Assembly (NCBI GenBank): GCA_050115555.1 | Contig: JASFQI010000047.1 | Coordinates: forward strand, 1 to 20,429 | Source: JASFQI01 sp050115555 | GTDB lineage: Bacteria; Desulfobacterota; DSM-4660; Desulfatiglandales; HGW-15 | Direction: 5' to 3' | DNA length: 20,429 nt | Part shown: positions 1 to 6,661 of the stretch, piece after piece | Layout: each line of letters starts with the position of its first letter | How positions within the stretch are numbered: the first letter of the stretch is position 1 | Program-made: the position numbers and the translations under genes | Notes under the pieces: generated by a model | Databases searched by the model: none | Told to the model about the DNA's origin: nothing | Seen by the model: only the letters and a program-made list of their open reading frames with translations

Positions 1-988
1 AACGCTGCAGAACGCGTCGATCTTCCTCGTCGAACGATTGAGACCGATCCACCACGACAAGGGCGAGGTTCGCCCCTTTGAGCGTCTGATCGGTGCGTTC
101 CACGCCGATGCGTTCCACTTCCCCCTGCGGCGTGCGGTATCCGGCGGTGTCCAGCAAGCGGATCGGCAGGCCGTCCACGTAGATCAAGGCCTCGATGACG
201 TCCCGAGTGGTCCCCGGCACCTCCGTCACGATGGCCCGCTCCTCTTCGGCGAGCCGATTCAAGAGGCTGGACTTTCCTGTATTGACCCGCCCCACGATTG
301 CGGTGTTCACCCCATCGGCCCAGAATCGCCTCTGGGCGTATGCGTCCCGAATGTCGCTCAATGGAGCGATGACATCCTGCGCAAGTAAGGAAAAGGCTTC
401 CTCCCCGGAGATGACGCCGTTCATTTCCTCAGGGTAGTCGATTCCCACCTCCGTGTGAGCCAAAATATCAAGGGCCACTCGACGCACGGATTCGATTCGT
501 GCCCTCATGCGCCCGCAGAGCTGACCAGAGGCGAGTTCCACGCCTTGTTCGGACTTGGCCTGTATCAGGTCCATAACGGCCTCAGCCTGGGTCAGGTCGA
601 TGCGGCCGTTCATAAAAGCTCGGAAGGTGAACTCCCCGGCGCGGGCCGCCCTGGCACCGGCATTCAGCACCATGCGCAGGATGCGCTCCACAAGGGCGTG
701 CCCGCTGTGGGTGTTGATTTCCACCACATCTTCCCGAGTGTAGGAGTGGGGGGCTTTCATGTAGGAGAGAAGCACTTCGTCCACCGTGACCCCGGTGTCC
801 GGATCCACGAGACGGCCGAGGGTCAGGAGATGGCTTGTCCACACCATGGGAGGGTGTTTCGCTCGGAAGATACGACCGGCGATGTCTTTGGCAAGAGGAC
901 CGCTGATGCGTACGATGCCGATGCCCGCCTGCCCGGGGGGTGTGGACAAGGCGGCGATGGTATCGGCCATGGATGGGGTGTTACGCAT
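1..988 (-). CDS. mnmE: tRNA modification GTPase MnmE, partial (C-terminal part off the left edge)
   Basis: MnmE with MnmG installs the aminomethyl-type modification on wobble uridine 34 of certain tRNAs, in the cytoplasm. The visible 329 residues start MRNTPSMADTIAALSTPPG. They contain the N-terminal formyl-THF-binding domain with its typical GIGIVRISG segment, then a helical region. The inserted G domain shows a P-loop GRVNTGKS at residue 233, the GTTRD switch motif about 20 residues later, and DTAG at residue 280. The G4 motif, the rest of the helical domain and the C-terminal catalytic cysteine lie outside the window. A second in-frame ATG at 970 puts the P-loop at residue 227, closer to E. 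coli MnmE, so it is an equally good start. AGGAGG at 1025-1020 is far from both. It is the last visible gene of the minus-strand cluster, 42 bases after jag. Confidence 0.95.
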   Translation of the reverse strand, partial: MRNTPSMADTIAALSTPPGQAGIGIVRISGPLAKDIAGRIFRAKHPPMVWTSHLLTLGRLVDPDTGVTVDEVLLSYMKAPHSYTREDVVEINTHSGHALVERILRMVLNAGARAARAGEFTFRAFMNGRIDLTQAEAVMDLIQAKSEQGVELASGQLCGRMRARIESVRRVALDILAHTEVGIDYPEEMNGVISGEEAFSLLAQDVIAPLSDIRDAYAQRRFWADGVNTAIVGRVNTGKSSLLNRLAEEERAIVTEVPGTTRDVIEALIYVDGLPIRLLDTAGYRTPQGEVERIGVERTDQTLKGANLALVVVDRSQSFDEEDRRVLQR

Positions 989-1030
989 GGATTGGGTGAA
1001 GGGCAGGGAGGCGCCCCTGCCTCCTGCCGC

Positions 1031-1780
1031 TCATTTCCTGGGAATGATGACCACCTTTTTCATCAGGCCTTCGCCTCGGCTGCGTGTGTCCAACTGACCG
1101 TCGTCTTTGAGCGTCAGGTGAACGATACGTCGGTCCCCCGGGTTCATCGGATTCGTGGTGACGGGTTTTCGAATGCGTTTCGCTTTTTCCCCCATGCGCA
1201 GGGCCAGCTGTGTCAAGGATTCCCTCCGGCGCTGGCGGTATTTTTCCGAGTCGACGACGACACGCACCTTCCGCTCCAGGCTCTTGTTCACGATTTTGTT
1301 GACGATGAATTGGAGGGCATCGAGGGTCTTCCCCCGACGCCCGATCAGAAGACCGGAGTTGTCTCCCTGGATGTTCAGGTTGATATTGCCGTCGACCCGC
1401 TTGGCTTCGACCATCGTCTCCATGGGGATGAGGGCCAGAATTTTCTCCAGGACCTCTTGGGCAAGACGAAGTTCACGGGTCTGCTCGTAGTCGTCTTCAG
1501 GCGGAACCACGGGGCTCGGTGCGGAGGGAGGTCCCTCGTCCTCATCCATTGCAGATGTTGAAAAAGCCTCGGAAACGGCAGGTTCGACATCATGCGGGGT
1601 ATCATTAGAAGGATATCGTACTTTTATTTTAGCTTTTTTTGTACCTACTAGGCCAAAAATACCAGCTGATCCTGGTTCAATAATATCAATATCTAATTCT
1701 TCAACAGGAAGATCAAGATATTTTGATGCGTTTTCAATGGCTTCTTCTGTCGTTTTGCCTTCAAATTCCATGGTTTCCAT
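1031..1780 (-). CDS. jag: Jag/SpoIIIJ-associated RNA-binding protein (Jag-N, KH, R3H), KhpB type
   Basis: This 249-residue cytoplasmic RNA-binding protein is usually encoded next to yidC, as here (21 bases after it). Residues 1-55 are a Jag-N domain (METMEFEGKTTEEAIENA..., with the typical EPGSAGIFGL segment). A charged, proline-rich linker follows at about 60-100. A KH domain carries GRRG as the GxxG loop. The C-terminal R3H domain contains RRRESLTQLA and the RRIVH signature. The ATG at 1780 has a GGAGG about 8 bases upstream, which supports this start over the in-frame ATG at 1771. The 5' end is odd: bases 1601-1760 are about 33% GC by count, against about 60% in a sample from the 3' half of the same gene. 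In other bacteria the family (KhpB/EloR) is linked to cell elongation; that role here is inference. Confidence 0.93.
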   Translation of the reverse strand: METMEFEGKTTEEAIENASKYLDLPVEELDIDIIEPGSAGIFGLVGTKKAKIKVRYPSNDTPHDVEPAVSEAFSTSAMDEDEGPPSAPSPVVPPEDDYEQTRELRLAQEVLEKILALIPMETMVEAKRVDGNINLNIQGDNSGLLIGRRGKTLDALQFIVNKIVNKSLERKVRVVVDSEKYRQRRRESLTQLALRMGEKAKRIRKPVTTNPMNPGDRRIVHLTLKDDGQLDTRSRGEGLMKKVVIIPRK

Positions 1781-1801
1781 GCGTGTCCTCCAATACCATT
1801 C

Positions 1802-3484
1802 CTAGTTCGATTTTTTGAGGATACGATACTGCTGACCAATGGAGAGAATGTTGTTCGTCAGCCAGTAGAGTACCAGTCCGGAGGGAAAGTTGATGAAGAC
1901 GAAGGTAAAAATAAGGGGTAAAAACATCATGACCTTGGCCTGGGTTGGATCTCCGGGCGAGGGGCTCATTTTTTGCTGCAAAAACATGGAGGCTCCCATG
2001 AGTAGCGTCAATACTGGAATGCCGGAGGGAGGGGCCATGAAGGGGATATCGAAAGGGAAATGAAAAAGACGGTCAGGAGCGGATAAATCGTCAATCCAAA
2101 AGAGAAAAGGTGCATGCCTTAGCTCGATCGAGCTACTTAGAACCCTGAAAAGAGCTAGAAATACAGGTATTTGGATAAGCATGGGCAGGCATCCGCCCAT
2201 GGGATTCACTTTGTACGTTTTGTAGAGCTGCATCAACTCCCGGTTCATCTGCTCCTTGTTGTCCTTGTATTTTTCCCGGAGCTTGGCCATGAGAGGCTGA
2301 ATTTTCTGCATTTCCTTCATGGACTTGTAGCTTTTGTGGGTCAATGGCCAGAACAGGATTTTGATAAGTACGGTCAGGATGAGGATCGAGAATCCGAAAT
2401 TTTGCACGTACTTGTTGAAGAAGCAGAGCACGTGCAGGAGGGGTTTTGCGATCACGTCGGTCCAGCCGAAGTTCACGGCCTTGGGGAGGTTTTCACCAAA
2501 CGCGTTGAGAACCGTCAGATCCCGGGGTCCGAAGTACAAGGCGAACCGGGCCGAGGTCTGCTCGCCGGTTCGAAGACGCACGAGAGGGGAGAAATAGCGG
2601 GCATTGACTGCTCCAGAAGGCAGCAATTTTCCTCGAAAGCGGCCATTTTCCGTATCGGAAGGGACCACGGCCGACATGAAATAATCGTCCTCATAGGCCA
2701 TCCAGCCGATGCGCCCGGACAGGCGTTTCTCTTCGTCGTCCATTTTCTTGGGCTTGATCTCCTCGAGTTCGCCGTTCAACAGAAGGGCGATGCCCACGAA
2801 ACCGTAGTAGCTCTTTTTCCCCTTGGGCGGCCGATTGCGCAGGCGCGCCGAGACAGCCCCTTCCAAGGGACCTGCGGTTCGGTTCACGACCCGGGTTTCC
2901 ACATCGATGCGGTACTGATCGGGATGGAATCGATAGGTGACTTCCTGTGTGAGCCCTTGAGGCGTCTTTCCCTTAATGACCAGGTCCTTGGGGCCGGATT
3001 CCGGTCCGACCTGTAAAAGGGTTTCACTCGGCTCATAGAGAATCGGTGGGGACTCTGCCGCTTCATAGGCCTCGAACCCGAACCGGAGCATGCCGCCTTC
3101 GAGCCCGTCCACATTGGCCAGATTGATCGGAGGGGATCCAGGTTCCGTGGTCTCGCGGTACTCCTTGAGCTCGAAGCTCATGAGCGATCCCCCGACATTG
3201 CTCCACCGAACCGTGTAGAGGGGGGTCTCCACGCGGATTTCCTGCTCCTTGATTTGGGCTTGAGGAGTGGGGGAAACCGGTTGTGCTTCCGAGACTTCGG
3301 CAGGCTCCCGGACGGTTTCGGACGGTGCCGCCTCGGGTGCCGGCTGAACGGCCGGCTGTGATTGCTCGGCCTGACTCGGCTCCCTCTGGGGCGGGGGTTG
3401 TTTCCCGCTAGGTGCGAACAGGGTCGACCAGAGGATCAGGATGAGAAAAGAAAGCGCAAACGCCACAAGAGTTCTTTTTTCCAT
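1802..3484 (-). CDS. yidC: Membrane protein insertase YidC
   Basis: YidC inserts and folds inner-membrane proteins, alone or with SecYEG. The product is 560 residues, the full length expected for the Gram-negative type. A first transmembrane helix lies at about residues 6-24 (TLVAFALSFLILILWSTLFA). A Pro/Gln/Glu-rich linker follows to about residue 80, then the large periplasmic beta-sandwich P1 domain to about residue 340. The C-terminal insertase core has the conserved elements YKVNPMGGCLPMLIQIPVF, ELRHAPFLFWIDDLSAPD, QKMSPSPGDPTQAK and FPSGLVLYWLTNN. It starts at ATG 3484 with no strong Shine-Dalgarno sequence visible. It lies between yidD (90 bases upstream) and jag, the usual order of this conserved cluster. 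The TAG stop lies 21 bases before the jag start. Confidence 0.97.
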   Translation of the reverse strand: MEKRTLVAFALSFLILILWSTLFAPSGKQPPPQREPSQAEQSQPAVQPAPEAAPSETVREPAEVSEAQPVSPTPQAQIKEQEIRVETPLYTVRWSNVGGSLMSFELKEYRETTEPGSPPINLANVDGLEGGMLRFGFEAYEAAESPPILYEPSETLLQVGPESGPKDLVIKGKTPQGLTQEVTYRFHPDQYRIDVETRVVNRTAGPLEGAVSARLRNRPPKGKKSYYGFVGIALLLNGELEEIKPKKMDDEEKRLSGRIGWMAYEDDYFMSAVVPSDTENGRFRGKLLPSGAVNARYFSPLVRLRTGEQTSARFALYFGPRDLTVLNAFGENLPKAVNFGWTDVIAKPLLHVLCFFNKYVQNFGFSILILTVLIKILFWPLTHKSYKSMKEMQKIQPLMAKLREKYKDNKEQMNRELMQLYKTYKVNPMGGCLPMLIQIPVFLALFRVLSSSIELRHAPFLFWIDDLSAPDRLFHFPFDIPFMAPPSGIPVLTLLMGASMFLQQKMSPSPGDPTQAKVMMFLPLIFTFVFINFPSGLVLYWLTNNILSIGQQYRILKKSN

Positions 3485-3574
3485 GCATTCACTCGAGGAT
3501 CGAGAAGGGGTTCGGGGCTCCCATTCGGCAGTCCACCGTCCAGCGGGCTCGCGATGTTGGAATCACGAGCTCGC

Positions 3575-3820
3575 CTAGTCGACGGGATCGTAACCGCCCG
3601 GGTGGAAGGGGTGGCATTTGGAGATCCGTACGATCGATTTCAGGACCCCCCGGACCACGCCGTGCTTTTCAATGGCAAGACGGGCATACGCGGAACATGT
3701 GGGGTAAAAGCGGCAGGCGGGGCGAAAAAACGGGGAAATCCCCATTCGATACACGTCGATCAGGGCGATGGGGAGAAATCTCAGCCTACGGGAGGCGCTT
3801 CTTATGGAAAAGAATCGCAC
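3575..3820 (-). CDS. yidD: Membrane protein insertion efficiency factor YidD (GTG start inside rnpA)
   Basis: YidD is a small inner-membrane-associated protein that assists YidC-dependent insertion. The signature motifs are all present: SPFFRPACRFYPTCSAYA, AIEKHG and the C-terminal CHPFHPGGYDPVD, including the conserved cysteines. The frame is open further upstream to a TTG at 3877, giving 100 residues. I prefer the GTG at 3820, which has AGGAG about 4 bases upstream and gives 81 residues, the usual family size. With this start it overlaps the end of rnpA by 35 bases in another frame, which suggests translational coupling. The initial residues VRFFSIRSASRRLRFLPIALIDVY give a basic then hydrophobic N-terminus. 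The identity is certain; the start is likely but unproven. Confidence 0.93.
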   Translation of the reverse strand: MRFFSIRSASRRLRFLPIALIDVYRMGISPFFRPACRFYPTCSAYARLAIEKHGVVRGVLKSIVRISKCHPFHPGGYDPVD

Positions 3821-4136
3821 CAAGCTCCTCTTGGGCTTTCCAGAAATTGAGGTCGGCCGCTCCTTTTTTGGCTCCAATGAAGATATCGACTCCTTTGGGA
3901 AGACGGCCCTTGTTCAATCGAAAGAACTCTCGGACAAGTCGCTTGATTCGGTTCCTTTGGACGGCGTTTCCGGTTCGTTTACTCGCCGCGATCCCCAGTC
4001 TGGTGACGCCCAGCCCGCTCCGACCCACAATGACGAAAAAATGATGGGTATAGACCCTCTTGCCGGAGCGATTTAGATTGACAAATCCCTTCCGTTTCAA
4101 TATTCTTTGGGTTTTTGGAAATGAAAAGGAGCCCAT
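3786..4136 (-). CDS. rnpA: Ribonuclease P protein component
   Basis: RnpA is the protein cofactor of RNase P, the ribozyme that matures the 5' end of tRNAs. The 116-residue product begins MGSFSFPKTQRILKRKGF, the typical N-terminus with its FPK/R and KRKGF segments. It carries the family signature RNRIKRLVREFFR at residues 61-73, the conserved RNR loop that contacts the RNA. It ends with a basic tail (FHKKRLP). Length and order (rpmH, then rnpA, then yidD) are standard. It starts 48 bases after rpmH, and no strong Shine-Dalgarno sequence is visible before the ATG, so translation may depend on coupling to rpmH. Its 3' end overlaps the yidD start in a different frame. Confidence 0.97.
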   Translation of the reverse strand: MGSFSFPKTQRILKRKGFVNLNRSGKRVYTHHFFVIVGRSGLGVTRLGIAASKRTGNAVQRNRIKRLVREFFRLNKGRLPKGVDIFIGAKKGAADLNFWKAQEELGAILFHKKRLP

Positions 4137-4184
4137 CCGAAATGGAAAATGTGCCGCATGGGAAAAAACAACAAGGAAAAGCCT

Positions 4185-4319
4185 CTAAACGGCCAACCTT
4201 TTGCGGCCTTTGGCCCGTCTTCGCCGGATCACCCGGACACCGCCTTTGGTCTGCATCCTCGCCCTGAAACCATGGGTTCGGGCCCGCTTGATTCTGCTGG
4301 GTTGATACGTTCGTTTCAT
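4185..4319 (-). CDS. rpmH: 50S ribosomal protein L34
   Basis: This 44-residue, strongly basic protein of the large ribosomal subunit reads MKRTYQPSRIKRARTHGF, then RARMQTKGGVRVIRRRRAKG, and ends RKRLAV. The MKRTYQPS start, the HGFRARM core and the RRRRAKGRKRL tail are the family signature, and 44 residues is the normal length. The ATG at 4319 has a purine-rich GAAGAG just upstream. It is the first gene of the minus-strand cluster and lies about 57 bases downstream of the predicted transcription start. It is easily missed because of its size. Confidence 0.97.
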   Translation of the reverse strand: MKRTYQPSRIKRARTHGFRARMQTKGGVRVIRRRRAKGRKRLAV

Positions 4320-4382
4320 GTCTCTTCAATCCCGATGCGTGCTAAGGGTTCCAAAATACTGTTTGACGAAGAACAAACTTCT

Positions 4383-4411
4383 ATTTAACCAAGAAGACGA
4401 TGCCTTGTCAA
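4383..4411 (-). promoter_or_regulatory. Sigma-70-type promoter for the rpmH-rnpA-yidD-yidC-jag-mnmE cluster
   Basis: On the minus strand a perfect -35 box TTGACA lies at 4411-4406. It is followed by exactly 17 bases and then TTAAAT at 4388-4383, which matches 4 of 6 positions of TATAAT. Transcription would start near 4376, giving a leader of about 57 bases before rpmH. Position, orientation and spacing fit a housekeeping promoter for this cluster. It is predicted from sequence only. Confidence 0.7.
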
Positions 4412-4450
4412 GAAGATAAAAACCGTTTTTTGAATCTCCCCGCAGTTCCA

Positions 4451-4468
4451 CCTCGGTCCGGACCGAGG
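4451..4468. repeat. 18-base perfect palindrome upstream of mreB
   Basis: CCTCGGTCCGGACCGAGG equals its own reverse complement over 18 bases with no spacer. It lies in the divergent region, upstream of mreB and about 40 bases upstream of the rpmH -35 box. A gapless palindrome with no following T-run is more like a protein-binding site than a terminator, so an operator for a dimeric regulator is possible. Chance cannot be excluded. Confidence 0.5.
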
Positions 4469-4508
4469 GGAATTCCAGAGGATAACGCGTTCTGCTCCAT
4501 GAATAATC

Positions 4509-4555
4509 CTCGCTCACCCCGCTTTGCTGCCCCAGCGGGATGACGACTGAGCGAG
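4509..4555 (+). promoter_or_regulatory. Nested inverted repeat in the mreB leader region
   Basis: The outer arms CTCGCTCA (4509-4516) and TGAGCGAG (4548-4555) enclose inner arms CCCGCT (4518-4523) and AGCGGG (4534-4539) around a 10-base loop. The result is a two-storey hairpin with an asymmetric internal loop of 1 base against 8. A short T-run (TATTTTTAA from 4561) follows. It could be an attenuator or a stability element in the mreB 5' UTR if transcription starts upstream. Confidence 0.45.
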
Positions 4556-4649
4556 TGAAGTATTTTTAACGGGCCTCTTACGGTCATCTCAAACGGGGTC
4601 GGCTTCCAACCCCTTGGGAACGCGGCGCATGCCATGAAAGGAGAGAACC

Positions 4650-5684
4650 ATGTTGCTTGATCCGGTAGTAGGGCTGTTTTCGAACGATCTGGCCATCGAC
4701 TTGGGGACGGCGAACACCCTCGTCTACGTCAAGGGGAAGGGTATCGTTCTGAGTGAGCCTTCGGTGGTGGCTGTGCGCAAGGACGCCAAGGGAGGGAACA
4801 AGGTCCTGGCCGTTGGAAAAGAGGCCAAAATGATGCTGGGTCGAACGCCGGGGAACATTGTGGCCATTCGACCGATGAAGGATGGTGTGATCGCGGACTT
4901 CGAGATCACCGAGGCCATGCTTCGACATTTCATTCGCAAGGTACACAACCGTCGGACCCTGGTACGCCCGCGAATCATCATTTGCGTCCCTTCCGGCATC
5001 ACCCAGGTGGAAAAACGCGCGGTTCGCGAGTCCGCCGAGTCTGCCGGCGCGCGTGAGGTTTTCCTTATCGAAGAGCCCATGGCCGCCGCCATCGGGGCCG
5101 GACTGCCTATCACCGAGCCCACGAGCAACATGGTTGTAGACATCGGCGGAGGTACCACGGAGGTGGCCGTCATCTCTCTCGCCGGCATCGTGTACAGCAA
5201 ATCCGTGCGTGTGGGCGGGGACAAGATGGACGAGGCGATCCTCCAACACATTAAACGGAAGTACAACCTGCTCATCGGCCTGGCTACGGCCGAGATCATC
5301 AAGACGACCATCGGCAATGCCTACCCGAGCAATGAGATGGAAACCATCGAGGTGAAGGGTCGCGACCTCGTGACCGGTATTCCAAAGATCCTCACGATCG
5401 ATTCGGAGGAGATCCGCAAGTCGATTTCCGAGCAGGTGGAAACGATTGTGGAGACCGTCCGCATCGCCCTGGAGCAGACCCCGCCCGAGCTGGCTGCGGA
5501 TATCGTGGATAAGGGCATTGTGCTCACGGGAGGGGGGTCTCTTCTCAAAAGCCTCGATGTGCTTCTGCGGGAGGAAACGAAGCTTCCCATCACGATCACA
5601 GAGGACCCTCTGTCTACTGTGGTCATCGGGTCCGGCAAGGCGCTCGACAACATCAACATCCTCCGAGAGGTGATGATTAAGTAG
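4650..5684 (+). CDS. mreB: Rod shape-determining protein MreB (bacterial actin)
   Basis: MreB polymerises on the inner membrane and orients lateral-wall peptidoglycan synthesis. The product is 344 residues, the normal size. The N-terminus MLLDPVVGLFSNDLAIDLGT has an amphipathic start followed by the phosphate-1 loop DLGTANT at residues 17-23. The phosphate-2 motif VVDIGGGTTE has its aspartate at residue 164. The C-terminal half includes GIVLTGGGSLLKSLD, the adenosine-binding segment. The ATG is preceded by AAGGAGAG with about 6 bases spacing. It heads the plus-strand mreBCD-mrdA-rodA cluster. A 135-base gap with a stable hairpin separates it from mreC, which may let mreB be expressed more strongly than the genes behind it. 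Confidence 0.97.
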   Translation: MLLDPVVGLFSNDLAIDLGTANTLVYVKGKGIVLSEPSVVAVRKDAKGGNKVLAVGKEAKMMLGRTPGNIVAIRPMKDGVIADFEITEAMLRHFIRKVHNRRTLVRPRIIICVPSGITQVEKRAVRESAESAGAREVFLIEEPMAAAIGAGLPITEPTSNMVVDIGGGTTEVAVISLAGIVYSKSVRVGGDKMDEAILQHIKRKYNLLIGLATAEIIKTTIGNAYPSNEMETIEVKGRDLVTGIPKILTIDSEEIRKSISEQVETIVETVRIALEQTPPELAADIVDKGIVLTGGGSLLKSLDVLLREETKLPITITEDPLSTVVIGSGKALDNINILREVMIK

Positions 5685-5713
5685 AATGTGCAATGTGACA
5701 TTGAGTCCCCGGG

Positions 5714-5757
5714 AAGAGTGACCAATGGGTGCTGCCGTTAAAAACGGCGTCACTTTT
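5714..5757 (+). terminator. Interrupted hairpin between mreB and mreC (attenuator or partial terminator)
   Basis: Arms AAGAGTGAC (5714-5722) and GTCACTTTT (5749-5757) pair over 9 bases with one G-U. They are stacked on GCCGTT (5734-5739) and AACGGC (5743-5748), which close an AAA loop. An 11-base bulge lies on the 5' side. Only four T residues follow the GC-rich part, so complete termination is unlikely. Partial read-through or RNA 3'-end protection is more plausible. Confidence 0.5.
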
Positions 5758-5819
5758 CCGGAGCCGTTCCGCACACACCAACCCCACCCCCTTGGGCGGT
5801 ATGGGAGCAATGAGTCCCC

Positions 5820-6650
5820 TTGGTGAACCTCCGACGAATCCGAGTCATCTGGATCTGGATCCTGTTCGTCTTTATTGCCCTGTTCCTTCTGTCTTCCAAC
5901 TTGAAGCGGACACGATCCTGGAGTCCTGCCGAGGAGGTGGTTGTGGAACTCGTCGCACCTCTTCAGAAGGCGCTTCACAAGACCGTCGATGGGGTGGGAC
6001 GGATCTGGGACAAGTACTTCGGACTCGTTCACGTATACGATGAGAATCGGCGCCTACATAGTGAGCTCCATGCCCTGCGTATGGAGAATGCAAAATACCG
6101 CGAGATGCTCGCCACGCACTACCGCCTCCAGGAACTGCTTCAATTCAAGGAGCGGACCAACTGGCCCATCATGGCGGCCCAGGTCATCGGAAGGGACCCC
6201 ACCGGCTGGTTTAAGTCCGTGATTATCGACAAGGGAGCAAAAGCGGGGCTCGCCGTGAATATGCCCGTCGTGAGTTCACCGGGCGTGGTGGGTCGGCTCG
6301 TTTCTGTAAGCCCCAACTATGCGAAGGTGCTTCTTATCATCGACCAGAACAGCGCCGTGGATTGCCTCAATCAGGCTACCCGCGACCAGGGTATTCTCAA
6401 GGGAGCGTCATCCAAGGTCTGCAATCTGGACTACGTGCTGAAGACGAGCCGCATGACGCCGGGCGATACGATTATCACCTCGGGCCTGGGGGGTGTCTTT
6501 CCCAAAGGGCTCCCCGTAGGGGAGGTGGTCAGGGTGTCGGATCGTCCGGGTGCGTTGTTCAAAGATGTCCAGGTGCGGCCCATGGTGGACTTTTCTCGAC
6601 TCGAGGAAGTGCTCGTGATCATGGAGGAGACCCTATCGGTCAATCCGTAG
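5820..6650 (+). CDS. mreC: Rod shape-determining protein MreC
   Basis: MreC is a bitopic inner-membrane protein whose periplasmic part activates PBP2 in the elongasome. The 276-residue product has a transmembrane helix at about residues 8-25 (RVIWIWILFVFIALFLLSS). A coiled coil follows around residues 60-105 (ENRRLHSELHALRMENAKYREM). The periplasmic beta-barrel core comprises AQVIGRDPTGWFKSVIIDKG, GVVGRLVSVSPNYAKVLLIID and the GDTIITSGLGGVFPKGLPVG motif. The start is ambiguous: TTG at 5820 and GTG at 5823 are adjacent, an in-frame stop lies just upstream at 5811, and no strong Shine-Dalgarno sequence is present. It is followed 11 bases later by mreD. Confidence 0.95.
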   Translation: MVNLRRIRVIWIWILFVFIALFLLSSNLKRTRSWSPAEEVVVELVAPLQKALHKTVDGVGRIWDKYFGLVHVYDENRRLHSELHALRMENAKYREMLATHYRLQELLQFKERTNWPIMAAQVIGRDPTGWFKSVIIDKGAKAGLAVNMPVVSSPGVVGRLVSVSPNYAKVLLIIDQNSAVDCLNQATRDQGILKGASSKVCNLDYVLKTSRMTPGDTIITSGLGGVFPKGLPVGEVVRVSDRPGALFKDVQVRPMVDFSRLEEVLVIMEETLSVNP

Positions 6651-6661
6651 AAAAATCCAAG

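Larger units (their letters stand above)
4320..4649. other. Divergent intergenic region between rpmH and mreB
   Basis: This 330-base spacer holds no convincing gene. The left part (4320-4411) is the rpmH leader and promoter. The right part is the presumed mreB upstream region, with an 18-base perfect palindrome (4451-4468) and a nested inverted repeat (4509-4555) followed by TATTTTTAA. I could not find a clear sigma-70 promoter for mreB on the plus strand. A Shine-Dalgarno AGGAGAG at about 4638-4644 precedes the mreB ATG. Confidence 0.7.

Noticed and set aside
455..1561. 368-codon plus-strand frame opposite mnmE and jag
   Set aside because: It overlaps two well-identified genes on the other strand. 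Its His/Gly-rich translation is typical of antisense GC-rich frames.
4584..6032. 482-codon open frame on the minus strand opposite mreB and the start of mreC
   Set aside because: It runs antisense to two certain genes and across their spacer, with no recognisable motif. It is a compositional artefact.
6362..6661. Upstream extension of the mreD frame over the end of mreC
   Set aside because: The extra 100 residues are non-hydrophobic, lie out of frame within certain mreC sequence and would make MreD far longer than its family.
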